Origin: SFTJ01 sp045613305
GTDB lineage: Bacteria > Bacteroidota > Bacteroidia > Bacteroidales > Muribaculaceae
Direction: 5' to 3'
DNA length: 64,000 bases
Assembly: GCA_045613305.1 (NCBI GenBank)
Contig: JAZLAU010000012.1
Coordinates: 1 to 64,000 of the forward strand
The notes below the pieces were generated by a model that saw only the letters and a list, made by a program, of their open reading frames with translations, was not told the DNA's origin and did no database searches. The translations under genes were made by a program, and so were the position numbers. Positions 25,796 to 35,549 of this stretch are shown here, piece by piece. Position 1 is the stretch's first letter, and each line of letters starts with the position of its first letter.

Positions 25796-27226
25796 ATGGA
25801 GACATTTCTAATTAAAGCATTTCAACTAATCCTCTCACTACTAATCCTTGTGTTGATTCACGAGTTTGGACACTATTTCTTCTCTCGTGTTTTCAAAGTT
25901 AGAGTCGAAAAGTTCTACCTTTTTTTCCACCCTTGGTTTAAATTAGCAAAATATCAACCTAACAATAAGGGTAAAAAATGGTCGTTTTTCTGTGCAAACG
26001 ACACAGAAGAACAAGAGCGTCAACGCCTTGACGAAATGAACGCCAACGACAAAGCTGTTGCATCATGGAGAGACACTGAATATGGTATTGGTTGGGTTCC
26101 ACTTGGAGGATATTGCAAAATAGCCGGTATGATTGACGAATCGATGGATAAGGCACAAATGGCGTTGCCTCCAAAGCCATGGGAATTCCGTTCAAAGCCA
26201 GCATACCAACGCTTATTTATCATGATAGGCGGTGTTTTATTTAACTTCTTGCTTGCCATAGCCATATATTCAGCTATCGTATATTCATATGGTGAAGAAT
26301 ACATTCCATTTAAGAATGCTACTGAAGGCATGGCTTACTGCGACAGCGCACATAATATTGGTTTCCAAGATGGTGATATTCCCCTATTTGCCGACGGCCA
26401 CGAAATTAACGATTACGGCGATTTCGGAAAATTGATATTTGCTAAAGAAGTAACAGTTTTACGTAATTATACCGACACAGTTAAAATAGCAATACCTGAA
26501 AATTTTGCTTTAAATGCAAATGAAGATGTTGAAAATGGTCAATACTTCATGATTTATCGCGTGCCAGTAGTTATAAAGCAACTTCAACCTCGCATGGGAG
26601 CCGAAGAAGCAGGTTTAGCTGCAGGTGACCACATTATATCTGTAAATGACGTAAAAACTCCATGCTACGACTTGTTTAAACCCGAACTTGACAAGAATGC
26701 CGGAAAAACAGTTGCTATTACATACGTTCGCAATGGCGAAAAAATGACTTCAAACGTTGAAGTTGATGACGCTGGCAAAATTGGCATAATGCTTAGCCTT
26801 CCAACCGACATTTACGAAACAGTAAGCAAATCATACAACATCTTTGAATCTATACCTCGAGGCATTGAACTTGGCTGGACTAAGATGGTTGACTACGTTA
26901 GCAGCCTAAAGATTGTATTTACAAAAGAAGGCGCACAGAATCTTGGAGGATTTGGCACTATTGGCAGCATCTTCCCCGACACTTGGAATTGGTTTGACTT
27001 TTGGCACACCACAGCATTCCTATCGGTTATACTTGCGGTTATGAACATCTTGCCAATACCAGCTCTTGACGGCGGACACGTACTTTTCTTGTTATGGGAA
27101 ATTATAACACGTCGCAAGCCAAGCGAAAAATTCATGGAATATGCCCAAATTGCAGGCATGTTGCTACTTTTCGCCCTACTTATCTACGCTAACTTTAACG
27201 ACATTTATCGTTTCTTCTTGAAATAA
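25796..27226 (+). CDS. rseP: RIP metalloprotease RseP (site-2 protease family)
   Basis: This 476-residue intramembrane zinc protease cleaves anti-sigma factors and remnant signal peptides. The zinc motif is His22-Glu-Phe-Gly-His26 in the first helix. A PDZ domain lies in the periplasmic part (about residues 245-345, with EEAGLAAGDHIISVND), and the third zinc ligand motif NILPIPALDGGHV is near residue 420. An insertion rich in charged residues lies at about 60-110, usual in Bacteroidota members. It follows dxr by 19 nt and precedes rlmI by 4 nt. Confidence 0.95.
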   Translation: METFLIKAFQLILSLLILVLIHEFGHYFFSRVFKVRVEKFYLFFHPWFKLAKYQPNNKGKKWSFFCANDTEEQERQRLDEMNANDKAVASWRDTEYGIGWVPLGGYCKIAGMIDESMDKAQMALPPKPWEFRSKPAYQRLFIMIGGVLFNFLLAIAIYSAIVYSYGEEYIPFKNATEGMAYCDSAHNIGFQDGDIPLFADGHEINDYGDFGKLIFAKEVTVLRNYTDTVKIAIPENFALNANEDVENGQYFMIYRVPVVIKQLQPRMGAEEAGLAAGDHIISVNDVKTPCYDLFKPELDKNAGKTVAITYVRNGEKMTSNVEVDDAGKIGIMLSLPTDIYETVSKSYNIFESIPRGIELGWTKMVDYVSSLKIVFTKEGAQNLGGFGTIGSIFPDTWNWFDFWHTTAFLSVILAVMNILPIPALDGGHVLFLLWEIITRRKPSEKFMEYAQIAGMLLLFALLIYANFNDIYRFFLK

Positions 27227-27230
27227 CAGC

Positions 27231-28406
27231 ATGACATACAAACAAATAATCTTAAAGAAAGGCAGCGAAGAATTTTTAAAACGCTATCACCCATGGGTAT
27301 TTTCAGGAGCAATCCATAAAATGGAGCCTTGCGAAGACGGCGACTTGGTAACAGTGTACACTTCTAATGGCACTCTAATTGGCAACGGACATTATCAGTT
27401 AGGGAGCATAGCGGTGCGTATGCTAAGTTTTGACGACACAACAATAGATGTCGACTATTACTATGCACGCCTACTTGCAGCTTACGAAACTCGCGTTAGC
27501 CTCAATTTGATTCGCAGCGACAATAACTCTTTCCGACTTGTGCACGGTGAAGGCGATTTCTTGCCCGGACTTGTTGTTGACATATATGGTAACACTGCAG
27601 TTATGCAAGCCCACTCTCCAGGCATGCATTTCGCAAGAAATATGGTAGCCGAAGCTTTAGTGAAATTACCAAACGGCTTGGTGAAAAACGTATACTACAA
27701 ATCGGAAACTACTTTACCATACATTGCACGCGACACTGAAAACTATTATATAATAGGTAATTACGACACTAATGTCGCAATAGAAAATGGTCTGAAGTTT
27801 CATGTAGATTGGCTAAAAGGCCAAAAAACCGGTTTTTTTGTTGACCAACGAGAAAACCGCAAACTTCTTGAATCATATTCAAAAGGCCGAAATGTGTTGA
27901 ACATGTTTTGTTACACAGGAGGATTTTCATTCTATGCCATGAGAGGCGGCGCTAATTTGGTGCACTCTGTCGACAGTTCATCGAAGGCAATATCGCTAAC
28001 ACGCGACAATGTGGAGCTAAACTTCCCTAACGACAGTCGCCATGAAGCATTTGCTGAAGATGCCTTTAAATTCTTGAATGAGATGGACGATAAATACGAC
28101 CTTATCATCCTCGACCCTCCTGCTTTTGCTAAACACAAAAGCGCATTAAAAAATGCATTGATTGGTTATCGTAAAATCAACACTAAAGCATTTGAAAAAA
28201 TTAAAAAAGGTGGTATTCTGTTCACATTCTCATGCTCGCAAGCCGTATCAAAAGAACAATTTCGTCTTGCCGTATTCAGTGCAGCAGCACAATCAGGACG
28301 AAAGGTAAGAATACTGCACCAACTAACCCAACCTGCCGACCACCCTATTAACATATATCATCCTGAAGGTGAATATTTAAAGGGCTTGGTTCTTTATGTA
28401 GAATAA
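27231..28406 (+). CDS. rlmI: 23S rRNA (cytosine-C5) methyltransferase, RlmI family
   Basis: This 391-residue protein has an N-terminal PUA domain (about 1-75, KRYHPWVFSGAI) and a class I SAM methyltransferase domain with VLNMFCYTGGFSFYA (about 222-236), IILDPPAFAKHK and the catalytic-cysteine segment FSCSQAVS. RlmI methylates C1962 of 23S rRNA in E. coli. The LKGQKTGFFVDQRENR segment is diagnostic of this family. It is 4 nt after rseP and so probably translated from the same message. A small hairpin (28416-28432) follows without a T-run. Confidence 0.9.
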   Translation: MTYKQIILKKGSEEFLKRYHPWVFSGAIHKMEPCEDGDLVTVYTSNGTLIGNGHYQLGSIAVRMLSFDDTTIDVDYYYARLLAAYETRVSLNLIRSDNNSFRLVHGEGDFLPGLVVDIYGNTAVMQAHSPGMHFARNMVAEALVKLPNGLVKNVYYKSETTLPYIARDTENYYIIGNYDTNVAIENGLKFHVDWLKGQKTGFFVDQRENRKLLESYSKGRNVLNMFCYTGGFSFYAMRGGANLVHSVDSSSKAISLTRDNVELNFPNDSRHEAFAEDAFKFLNEMDDKYDLIILDPPAFAKHKSALKNALIGYRKINTKAFEKIKKGGILFTFSCSQAVSKEQFRLAVFSAAAQSGRKVRILHQLTQPADHPINIYHPEGEYLKGLVLYVE

Positions 28407-28454
28407 TTAAATCATTGATGCTCAAAGCATCATACTGAATAAAAACCAACAATC

Positions 28455-30494
28455 ATGAAAAAAGCTATTTTTATTACAGCATTATCTGCTATTATTTCAC
28501 TAAACTCTTGTATGGCACCAGAAACACAACAAGAACAAACTGAATTTAATTACAATGTTGACCGTTTTGCCGACATTGAGGTGCTTCGTTATCAAGTGCC
28601 AGGATTTGAAGACTTAAGTCTTAATCAAAAGATGTATGTCTATTATTTGACAGAAGCTGCTCTTTATGGCCGTGATATTCTTTTCGACCAACACGGCAAA
28701 TACAATTTGCAAATTCGTCAATTACTTGAAACCATTTATCAAAACTTCAACGGCGACAAAACTACTGCCGATTATCAAGGTTTTGAGAAATACATGAAAC
28801 AAGTGTGGTTCGCTAATGGTATACACCACCACTACTCTACCGACAAATTTGTCCCAGAATTTTCTCAAGAGTTTTTTACTGAACAAGTAAACAGCTTGGC
28901 TAAAGAAAAGTTGCCTCTTGCTGAAGGCCAAACTGTGGAAGATTTTGTAGCAACCATTACAAAGGTTATTTTTGACCCAGAATATATGCAAAAGCGTGTA
29001 TCTCAGGCCGACGGCAAAGACCTCGTTCTTAGTTCAGCAAACAACCTTTACGAAGGTGTAACCCAAAAGGAAGTTGAAGCATACTACAATTCTATCAAGA
29101 ACGTAAACGACTCAACCCCTATCTCATACGGTCTTAACTCACGCATCGTGAAAAAAGACGGTAAGATTATCGAAGAACAATATAAAATTGGTGGTCTTTA
29201 CAGCAATGCAATTGAAAAAATCGTTTTCAATCTAAACAAGGCAAAGGAATATGCAGAAAGCGACATTCAAAAAGAATATATCACTGCATTGGTTGATTAC
29301 TACACAACAGGCGACCTACGCAAGTTTGACGAATATTCTGTAATGTGGGCTAAAGACACCGACTGCACAGTTGACTTCGTTAATGGCTTTATTGAAACCT
29401 ACGATGACCCACTTGGCATGACAGGTGCATGGGAATCAATCGTAAACTTTAAAAATCATGAAGCATCAAACCGTACAAAACTCATCAGCGATAACGCACA
29501 ATGGTTTGAAGACAATTCTCCAATTGACCCACGCTTCAAGAAAAAAGAAGTTAAAGGTATTTCTGCTAAGGTAATTACAGCTGCAATTCTTGCAGGCGAC
29601 GCTTACCCTGCTACACCTATAGGCATCAACCTTCCAAATGCTGATTGGATTAGAGCAAATCATGGTTCTAAGTCAGTTACAATTGAAAACATTACTGACG
29701 CATACGACGAAGTTGCTGCAGGAAATGGATTGAACGACGAGTTTGCTTATTCTCAAGAAGAATGTGAATTGATGGACAAATATCTTACTCTTGCCGACAA
29801 ACTTCACACCGACCTTCACGAATGTCTTGGTCATGGTTCTGGCCAACTTCTTCCAAATGTAGACCCTAATGCACTTGCAGAACACGCATCAACACTTGAA
29901 GAAACTCGTGCAGACTTGTTTGCACTATACTACATGGCCGACAACAAACTAATAGAACTTGGTATTTTTAAAGATGCCAATACTTATAAGGCAGAATACT
30001 ACAAGTATATCATGAACGGTATGTTGACACAAAACACTCGCATCGAACTTGGCAAAGATATCGAAGAATCGCATATGCGCAATCGCAAACTTATCAGCGA
30101 ATGGGCTTATGAAAATGGTAAAGCCGACAATGTGATTGAATTGGTGAAAAAAGAAGGCAAAACTTACATTAAGATTAATAGTTATGAAAAACTTCGCGAA
30201 TTGTTTGGCAAACTTCTTGCAGAAGTTCAACGCATAAAGAGCGAAGGTGACTATGCTGCTGGAAAGAAACTTGTAGAAGACTATGCTATTCGTCTTGACA
30301 AGGACCTTCACAAGGAAATACTTGACCGTTATGCAGGTCTTAACATTGCCCCATATAAGGGTTTTGTTAATCCTACATATGAACTAATCACTAACGATAA
30401 CGGTGAAATTGTTGACGTTAAGATAAATTACGAAGAAGGTTATATGGATCAAATGTTGCGTTACTCTCGCGACTACTCTCCTCTTACAAAGTAA
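28455..30494 (+). CDS. Dipeptidyl-peptidase III-like M49 zinc peptidase, lipoprotein
   Basis: This 679-residue protein has a lipoprotein signal ending LNSC and the M49 zinc-binding motif HExxGH as His455-Glu-Cys-Leu-Gly-His460, with the second zinc motif EETRAD (Glu482 onward). DPP III enzymes remove dipeptides from short peptides. Most characterised DPP III proteins are cytosolic, so the lipobox points to an envelope location, as seen for Bacteroidota homologues. It lies 48 nt after rlmI and ends with a strong terminator. Confidence 0.92.
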   Translation: MKKAIFITALSAIISLNSCMAPETQQEQTEFNYNVDRFADIEVLRYQVPGFEDLSLNQKMYVYYLTEAALYGRDILFDQHGKYNLQIRQLLETIYQNFNGDKTTADYQGFEKYMKQVWFANGIHHHYSTDKFVPEFSQEFFTEQVNSLAKEKLPLAEGQTVEDFVATITKVIFDPEYMQKRVSQADGKDLVLSSANNLYEGVTQKEVEAYYNSIKNVNDSTPISYGLNSRIVKKDGKIIEEQYKIGGLYSNAIEKIVFNLNKAKEYAESDIQKEYITALVDYYTTGDLRKFDEYSVMWAKDTDCTVDFVNGFIETYDDPLGMTGAWESIVNFKNHEASNRTKLISDNAQWFEDNSPIDPRFKKKEVKGISAKVITAAILAGDAYPATPIGINLPNADWIRANHGSKSVTIENITDAYDEVAAGNGLNDEFAYSQEECELMDKYLTLADKLHTDLHECLGHGSGQLLPNVDPNALAEHASTLEETRADLFALYYMADNKLIELGIFKDANTYKAEYYKYIMNGMLTQNTRIELGKDIEESHMRNRKLISEWAYENGKADNVIELVKKEGKTYIKINSYEKLRELFGKLLAEVQRIKSEGDYAAGKKLVEDYAIRLDKDLHKEILDRYAGLNIAPYKGFVNPTYELITNDNGEIVDVKINYEEGYMDQMLRYSRDYSPLTK

Positions 30495-30512
30495 TATCAT
30501 CTGAAACTTAAT

Positions 30513-30555
30513 AAAGAAGGCATCTGTCAATTTTACCGATTGATGCCTTCTTTTT
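30513..30555 (+). terminator. Terminator after the M49 peptidase gene
   Basis: AAAGAAGGCATC (30513-30524) pairs with GATGCCTTCTTT (30542-30553), followed by T residues. It lies 15 nt upstream of the next ORF. Confidence 0.8.
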
Positions 30556-30569
30556 GTAATATTTAAGTT

Positions 30570-31106
30570 ATGAACGAAATAATTAAAGGCTTACGACAGC
30601 AATTCTTTACATATAGGAATGGAATCTTATCCGACTATTTACGAAAAGCCGGATATCCTTATAAAATTATATTCGGACTAAATCTTCAACAAATATCTAC
30701 TATTGCACAGAGTGTTGAACAAAACAAAGAATTAGCCAAAACATTATGGCAAGAATCAACCAGCCGTGAAGGACGATTAATAGCACCGTTCCTAATGCCA
30801 CAAAACCAATTCAGCCAAGAAGAAGCCACAGAATGGGCTTATGGCGTTAAATGTGAAGAAGAAGCTGATGTGTTATGCCATAGGTTACTCCGCCACTTGG
30901 GTTTTGCCTATGAGCTTGCTCTTAATTTGCTTAATTCCGACAAAACATTGGTTAAGTATACAGCTCTGCGATTGATAGCAAATTTGCTTAACATGAAGCA
31001 AATAAATAATGTGGCAGAGATTAACTCTGTCATCGAAACCCATCAAGACAACGAGGCTTTAAAGTCAGTTATAGCTACAATAAAAGATATTATCGAATTT
31101 TACTAA
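30570..31106 (+). CDS. DNA alkylation repair-like (AlkD-type HEAT) protein
   Basis: This 178-residue all-helical protein resembles the short AlkD/DNA-alkylation-repair family of Bacteroidales: an opening MNEIIKGLRQQFFTYRNG, a YKIIFGLNLQQISTIAQ segment, LAKTLWQESTSREGRLIAPFL and HEAT-like repeats. True AlkD removes bulky alkylated bases using Trp and Asp residues in a positively charged groove. This version is shorter (AlkD about 230), so catalytic activity is uncertain. It starts just after the M49 terminator and is closed by its own terminator. Confidence 0.65.
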   Translation: MNEIIKGLRQQFFTYRNGILSDYLRKAGYPYKIIFGLNLQQISTIAQSVEQNKELAKTLWQESTSREGRLIAPFLMPQNQFSQEEATEWAYGVKCEEEADVLCHRLLRHLGFAYELALNLLNSDKTLVKYTALRLIANLLNMKQINNVAEINSVIETHQDNEALKSVIATIKDIIEFY

Positions 31107-31153
31107 TATCTACACATCACCACGCCACTGTTAAGTGGTACAGTTAATGCACA

Positions 31154-31188
31154 AAAAAAGCAAGAATCAGTTTGATTCTTGCTTTTTT
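31154..31188 (+). terminator. Bidirectional terminator between the AlkD-like gene and nhaD
   Basis: A perfect 15-bp stem pairs 31154-31168 with 31174-31188. The loop is AGTTT, and both flanks give T-runs on the respective strands. It separates convergent genes. Confidence 0.88.
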
Positions 31189-31207
31189 AATTATATCTAA
31201 TTTACTA

Positions 31208-32551
31208 TTAGAACAATCCTATCAAGAAATATTCCAACCATATAGTTGCAATACCGGCAACATAGCCTGAGAATGCCATGATTGAGAATTTCTTTAGATA
31301 CCATGTAAATGAAATCTTTTCAATACCCATAGCCACAACACCAGCAGCTGAACCAATAATCAAGATGCTACCACCTACACCAGCGCAGAATGTCAACAAT
31401 ATCCAGAACAAACCGTCTTGAACAAACAGCATAGCATATGCTGGGTCGGCTGATGCTTGAATAAGTGCTTCTGTACTTACAGGATACATATTCATACATG
31501 CAGCAACAAGTGGAACATTATCTACAACTGACGAAAGAACACCAATGATACCATTAATTGTATATGGTTCGTGAACTGTTACATCCAACCAGTTTGCAAT
31601 GTTGGTCAACAAATGAGCTTGTTGCAAAGCATGCACTGCCATCAAAATACCAAGGAAGAATAGGATTGTCGACATGTCGATGTTGCGTAATGCTGATGAA
31701 ATACGGCCTTTCATCATCTTGTCGAGGTTATATTTATTAACAATGATTTCAGTAATCAACCACATTCCACCAAGTGAAATCAAAATACCCATATATGGAG
31801 GCAGGCCTGTAACTGCTTTAAACACTGGAACAAAAAGCAACGATAAAACACCGCTCACTAAGATAAACTTGCTTAAACGTGGACGAGTTATTGATAGAGA
31901 CTCTCCTTGTCGTTTGTCATTATCATTAATTGGTTCAAGCGCTTCGTTCTTAACACAGCGAGATGCCAAGATTAGCGGAACAATAACCGAAACAATACAT
32001 GGGATGATTAGATATACTATCAAGTTAACCGACGATACATAGTTCTTCATCCATAGCATGATAGTGGTTACATCACCAATTGGCGACCATGCACCACCAC
32101 TATTTGCAGCAATGATAATTATACCCGCAAATTTCCATCGTTCGCGATTGTCGCTAATCAAGCGTCGCAACATCATAACCATGATGATAGTAGAGGTCAT
32201 GTTGTCAAGAACTGCCGACATGAAGAATGTTAAAAATGCAATAACCCACATCAGATTACGCTTGTTTTTAGCAGTAATTCTGCGAGTGATGAAGGCAAAA
32301 CCGTCGTACTTGTCAATTAGTTCCACAATAGTCATTGCACCAATTAAGAATACAACAATTTCAGCTGTATCACCCAATGCCTCTACAAGGCGATACGACA
32401 AATCATGATCATTAGTACCTAATGCATAGGTTGCCCACAACAGGCCGCACATTAATAGCGCAAATACGGCCTTATTAATTTGCAATACGTGCTCAGACGC
32501 AATTAGCAAATAACCGATCACGAATATCGCAATCATTAATGTTACCATCAT
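31208..32551 (-). CDS. nhaD: NhaD-type sodium:proton antiporter
   Basis: This 447-residue polytopic protein has about 12 hydrophobic helices. It matches the NhaD branch of the ion transporter superfamily: FFMSAVLDNMTSTIIMVMML (about residues 109-128), AANSGGAWSPIGDVTTIMLW (about 149-168) and SSVVDNVPLVAACMNM in the second half. NhaD exports Na+ or Li+ in exchange for protons and maintains pH and salt balance. It lies downstream of the DUF4293 gene on the same strand with 75 nt between; no promoter box is seen in that gap. Confidence 0.92.
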   Translation of the reverse strand: MMVTLMIAIFVIGYLLIASEHVLQINKAVFALLMCGLLWATYALGTNDHDLSYRLVEALGDTAEIVVFLIGAMTIVELIDKYDGFAFITRRITAKNKRNLMWVIAFLTFFMSAVLDNMTSTIIMVMMLRRLISDNRERWKFAGIIIIAANSGGAWSPIGDVTTIMLWMKNYVSSVNLIVYLIIPCIVSVIVPLILASRCVKNEALEPINDNDKRQGESLSITRPRLSKFILVSGVLSLLFVPVFKAVTGLPPYMGILISLGGMWLITEIIVNKYNLDKMMKGRISSALRNIDMSTILFFLGILMAVHALQQAHLLTNIANWLDVTVHEPYTINGIIGVLSSVVDNVPLVAACMNMYPVSTEALIQASADPAYAMLFVQDGLFWILLTFCAGVGGSILIIGSAAGVVAMGIEKISFTWYLKKFSIMAFSGYVAGIATIWLEYFLIGLF

Positions 32552-32626
32552 AGTTTTTAAGACTCTTTAAAAGATTAGTAGAAAAGTTATATTTTTAGAA
32601 TAGTTTATTTTTGTTACGTCGTATAA

Positions 32627-33010
32627 TTATCGCAAGCGATAGCTATCGTTTAGCAATTTAATATCATGCTTTATGCCTCTATGTGCCAAAAAGTCTAAAA
32701 TCATCGACACCAAAATCGCCGCCATCACTACATAGCATCTTGTGCTGTCAATATTAGCTGAGGCGTTTTCAACATAAGCATTAATCAACATATAGGCAAC
32801 CCAACCAAGCTTTGAAATTAAGCAAACTAAGGTTAGTGATTTTTGCAACTTCAAATTTTTAAACTTTGCTATTGTCACAAGTGGCAATACGGCTGCTAAA
32901 ATTCCTAAAATAAGTGCAACTACTGACATACTCGAAAGCGAGCACACACACACTGTTACAATTATTGCTGATAATAATAAATATAGATTTTGCAAACGTT
33001 GTATTACCAT
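32627..33010 (-). CDS. DUF4293-family membrane protein
   Basis: This 127-residue protein has four predicted membrane helices (about 8-24, 28-48, 57-77 and 88-108). It has the DUF4293 landmarks: an MVIQRLQNLYLLLSAI start and a basic C terminus with RGIKHDIKLLNDSYRLR. The family is restricted to Bacteroidota and has no known function. It has a good promoter and may be co-transcribed with nhaD. Confidence 0.75.
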   Translation of the reverse strand: MVIQRLQNLYLLLSAIIVTVCVCSLSSMSVVALILGILAAVLPLVTIAKFKNLKLQKSLTLVCLISKLGWVAYMLINAYVENASANIDSTRCYVVMAAILVSMILDFLAHRGIKHDIKLLNDSYRLR

Positions 33011-33047
33011 AAATAACTCTATTATATAATTAATGTAAAAATTTATG

Positions 33048-33078
33048 CAAAATTACACTTAAAAAGTTAATTAATCAA
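33048..33078 (-). promoter_or_regulatory. Promoter for the DUF4293 gene
   Basis: On the minus strand, TTG (33078-33076), a 20-nt spacer and TAATTTTG (33055-33048) are seen, 38 nt before the ATG at 33010. Confidence 0.7.
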
Positions 33079-33093
33079 TTAAAAAGATTTGAA

Positions 33094-33125
33094 TTTCACT
33101 TATACAATGTTTATTTTTATCTTTG
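33094..33125 (+). promoter_or_regulatory. Promoter for the 731-residue TPR protein gene
   Basis: TTTC at 33094-33097, a 20-nt spacer and TATCTTTG at 33118-33125. The predicted leader is about 80 nt. Confidence 0.6.
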
Positions 33126-33211
33126 GCATACAATTTGCGAATAAAGGGACATGACAAAAGCAATTGTGACCATAGCAACACTATTGAAATAAATGCACAA
33201 ACACGATTTTT

Positions 33212-35407
33212 ATGGACAATAATCTAACAATAATAAAAAACGAAATATCAAAATATCTTCGTAACAAAAATCTATTTGACGCTTTTCAGAAATTAAAAGA
33301 ATTGATAGAAAAAAGCGGCAACCTCTCTTTGCTATCTGAGAACACCGCATTATTTGAATCATATAAATATATGTTGGAATATATGACTCGCGGCTATGAT
33401 GACCCGCAGAGAGACGACATGCTCGACCGGATTATCAATTCAATTTATACACTTACCGACAAGGCAATAGTTGACATATGCTCACTTAAACCCACTCAGT
33501 TGTTTTATATTCGCAAAAACAATAGGATATCAAATTTAGAAGAGTCGTTAAAGTCATACCTAACTTTGACCGACAACATTAGCATGTGCGCCGAAGGTGG
33601 CGGACACGATATATTAAGCCTGTATGAGCAACGCGAGTTGATTGAAAAAGATATTTTTCACTACATCTGGACGGCATTTCCTACTACTGACCAAGACATT
33701 AAACTGATTGAATCTATATTTACAACTCAAAGCAACTACCCTTCTTCACTTCGCGAGATGCTTGTGGGTGCACTGCTTTTGAGCTTGTTGCAAATATATG
33801 ACGAAAACAAACTGTTGCAACTCCTTAACATTTACACCACCCACAACAATCTCGACAACACATTGGCTCTTAAGGCATTGACTTGTGCCGTAATTTCGAT
33901 GTACCGACACAAGACACGTGTAACACTTTCGCAAAATGTGAAAGATGCGCTGCATCTTATAACTGATTCCGACGGCCTACACAATGACCTTAATAATATC
34001 TTTGTAAATCTTATTAAGGCAAAACATACCGATTTAATCAGTAAAGAACTGGAACAAAACATCATTCCAGACATTATGAAAATTGCTCCCGACATCATCG
34101 ATAAAGCAAAGAAGAACAACGGTGTTATAGACATAAGCAGTTTAGAAGAAAATCCCGAATGGAGCGAAATATTTAACAACAGCGGAATTTCAAAAAAAAT
34201 TGAAGAATTCGGCAAACTCCAATCAAGTGGCAGCGATGTGTTCATGAACACATTTGCCCACTTAAAGAACTTTGCATTCTTCCGTGAATTATATAATTGG
34301 TTTCGCCCTTTCAATTACGACAATTCGGTTGCTTACAAGGCTTTAAAGGATGCAAAATCATCAATACGAAACTTTATAGACTCATCTATATATTTATGCG
34401 ACAACGACAAGTATTCTTTTGCACTGTCGCTTAACGAAATAGGAGAAGCACAACGCGACATGATGATGCAGCAAATGGAAATACCGCCACAAGAACTTGA
34501 CAGCATTGAAAAAATAGCCGACCCTATGTCGCATAAAATTGCAATTGTGAACGGTTATATAAAAGACCTATATCGCTTCTTCAAACTATTCTCCCGCCGT
34601 TCAGAATTTGCAGATATTTTTAGCAGTTCTCTTAACTTATTCGACATAGAAATATTAAAGCCATACTATAACAATAGCGAAACAATCAATTCTGTAGCAG
34701 ACATATACTTTAACGCCAAGCAATATAAGGAAGCTATCGTTTATTACAATCTGCTACTTTCGACATGCGACAATGTAAATCCTATTAATTTACAAAAACT
34801 TGGATTTGCATATCAAAATCAAGGTGAATTTAAAAAGGCTTTAAAACAATATTTAAACTATTCGTTGGCTAAAGAAAACGACACTTGGAATTTGAAACAC
34901 ATTGCCGCATGCTACAAATCGCTACAACAATACGAGAATGCAATCAACTACTACCAAAAAGCATTGATGCTCGCCCCCGACAATGTTGCTACAAACCTGT
35001 CAATTGGCCATTGCTATCTGGAATTGCACAAATACGACGAAGCACTAAAGCACTACTATAAAGTCAACTATCTTAACGAAAATAACCTATCTGGATGTAG
35101 GGCTCTCGCTTGGTGCTTATTATTAACCCATGAATTTGAGCAAAGCCGAAAATATTTCAACAAAATAATATCTTTAGGAAAATGCGAATCAACCGATTAC
35201 CTAAATTTTGGACATCTTTGCTTAGCCGAAAACAAATACGACGAAGCTATATCTTACTATTACAATGCCCATACACTTTTAGGCAAAAACACCGCAAAAT
35301 TTAAGGAAACCTGGAATAGCGACATTCCATCACTAATTGAAATCGGAATAAATGAAAAAAACATTCCTTTGATATTAGATTCAATACTAATTAAGCTGTA
35401 TAATTAA
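33212..35407 (+). CDS. Large tetratricopeptide-repeat protein of unknown function
   Basis: This 731-residue protein has no signal peptide or membrane segment, so it should be cytoplasmic. The N-terminal 480 residues are helical and unlike any family I recognise. Residues about 490-700 contain at least five TPR units, for example DIYFNAKQYKEAIVYYNLLL, FAYQNQGEFKKALKQYLNY, ACYKSLQQYENAINYYQKAL and HCYLELHKYDEALKHYYKV. TPRs mediate protein-protein contacts. It is a single-gene unit between a promoter and a terminator, with no partner gene alongside. Confidence 0.72.
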   Translation: MDNNLTIIKNEISKYLRNKNLFDAFQKLKELIEKSGNLSLLSENTALFESYKYMLEYMTRGYDDPQRDDMLDRIINSIYTLTDKAIVDICSLKPTQLFYIRKNNRISNLEESLKSYLTLTDNISMCAEGGGHDILSLYEQRELIEKDIFHYIWTAFPTTDQDIKLIESIFTTQSNYPSSLREMLVGALLLSLLQIYDENKLLQLLNIYTTHNNLDNTLALKALTCAVISMYRHKTRVTLSQNVKDALHLITDSDGLHNDLNNIFVNLIKAKHTDLISKELEQNIIPDIMKIAPDIIDKAKKNNGVIDISSLEENPEWSEIFNNSGISKKIEEFGKLQSSGSDVFMNTFAHLKNFAFFRELYNWFRPFNYDNSVAYKALKDAKSSIRNFIDSSIYLCDNDKYSFALSLNEIGEAQRDMMMQQMEIPPQELDSIEKIADPMSHKIAIVNGYIKDLYRFFKLFSRRSEFADIFSSSLNLFDIEILKPYYNNSETINSVADIYFNAKQYKEAIVYYNLLLSTCDNVNPINLQKLGFAYQNQGEFKKALKQYLNYSLAKENDTWNLKHIAACYKSLQQYENAINYYQKALMLAPDNVATNLSIGHCYLELHKYDEALKHYYKVNYLNENNLSGCRALAWCLLLTHEFEQSRKYFNKIISLGKCESTDYLNFGHLCLAENKYDEAISYYYNAHTLLGKNTAKFKETWNSDIPSLIEIGINEKNIPLILDSILIKLYN

Positions 35408-35482
35408 CATAGAACACCCCAAAAGACTTAGGCCTGCCATCCGAGATAAATTTAAACTTGGCATGCACAATTCACAGAAACA

Positions 35483-35506
35483 GGCATAGCGAATGCCTAT
35501 TTTTTC
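35483..35506 (+). terminator. Terminator after the TPR protein gene
   Basis: AGGCAT (35483-35488) pairs with ATGCCT (35494-35499) over an AGCGA loop, followed by ATTTTTT. The next -7 box starts only 3 nt later. Confidence 0.7.
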
Positions 35507-35508
35507 GT

Positions 35509-35516
35509 AAATTTGC
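35509..35516 (+). promoter_or_regulatory. -7 box for the M3 peptidase gene
   Basis: TAAATTTG lies 33 nt before the ATG at 35550. The -33 position falls inside the preceding terminator stem and lacks a clear TTG. Confidence 0.5.
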
Positions 35517-35549
35517 AGAAATTAAACTAACATCCATTAAATATTTATA

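Noticed and set aside
28416..28432. Hairpin TGATGCT/AGCATCA between rlmI and the M49 gene as a terminator
   Set aside because: The stem is short and no T-run follows on the plus strand.
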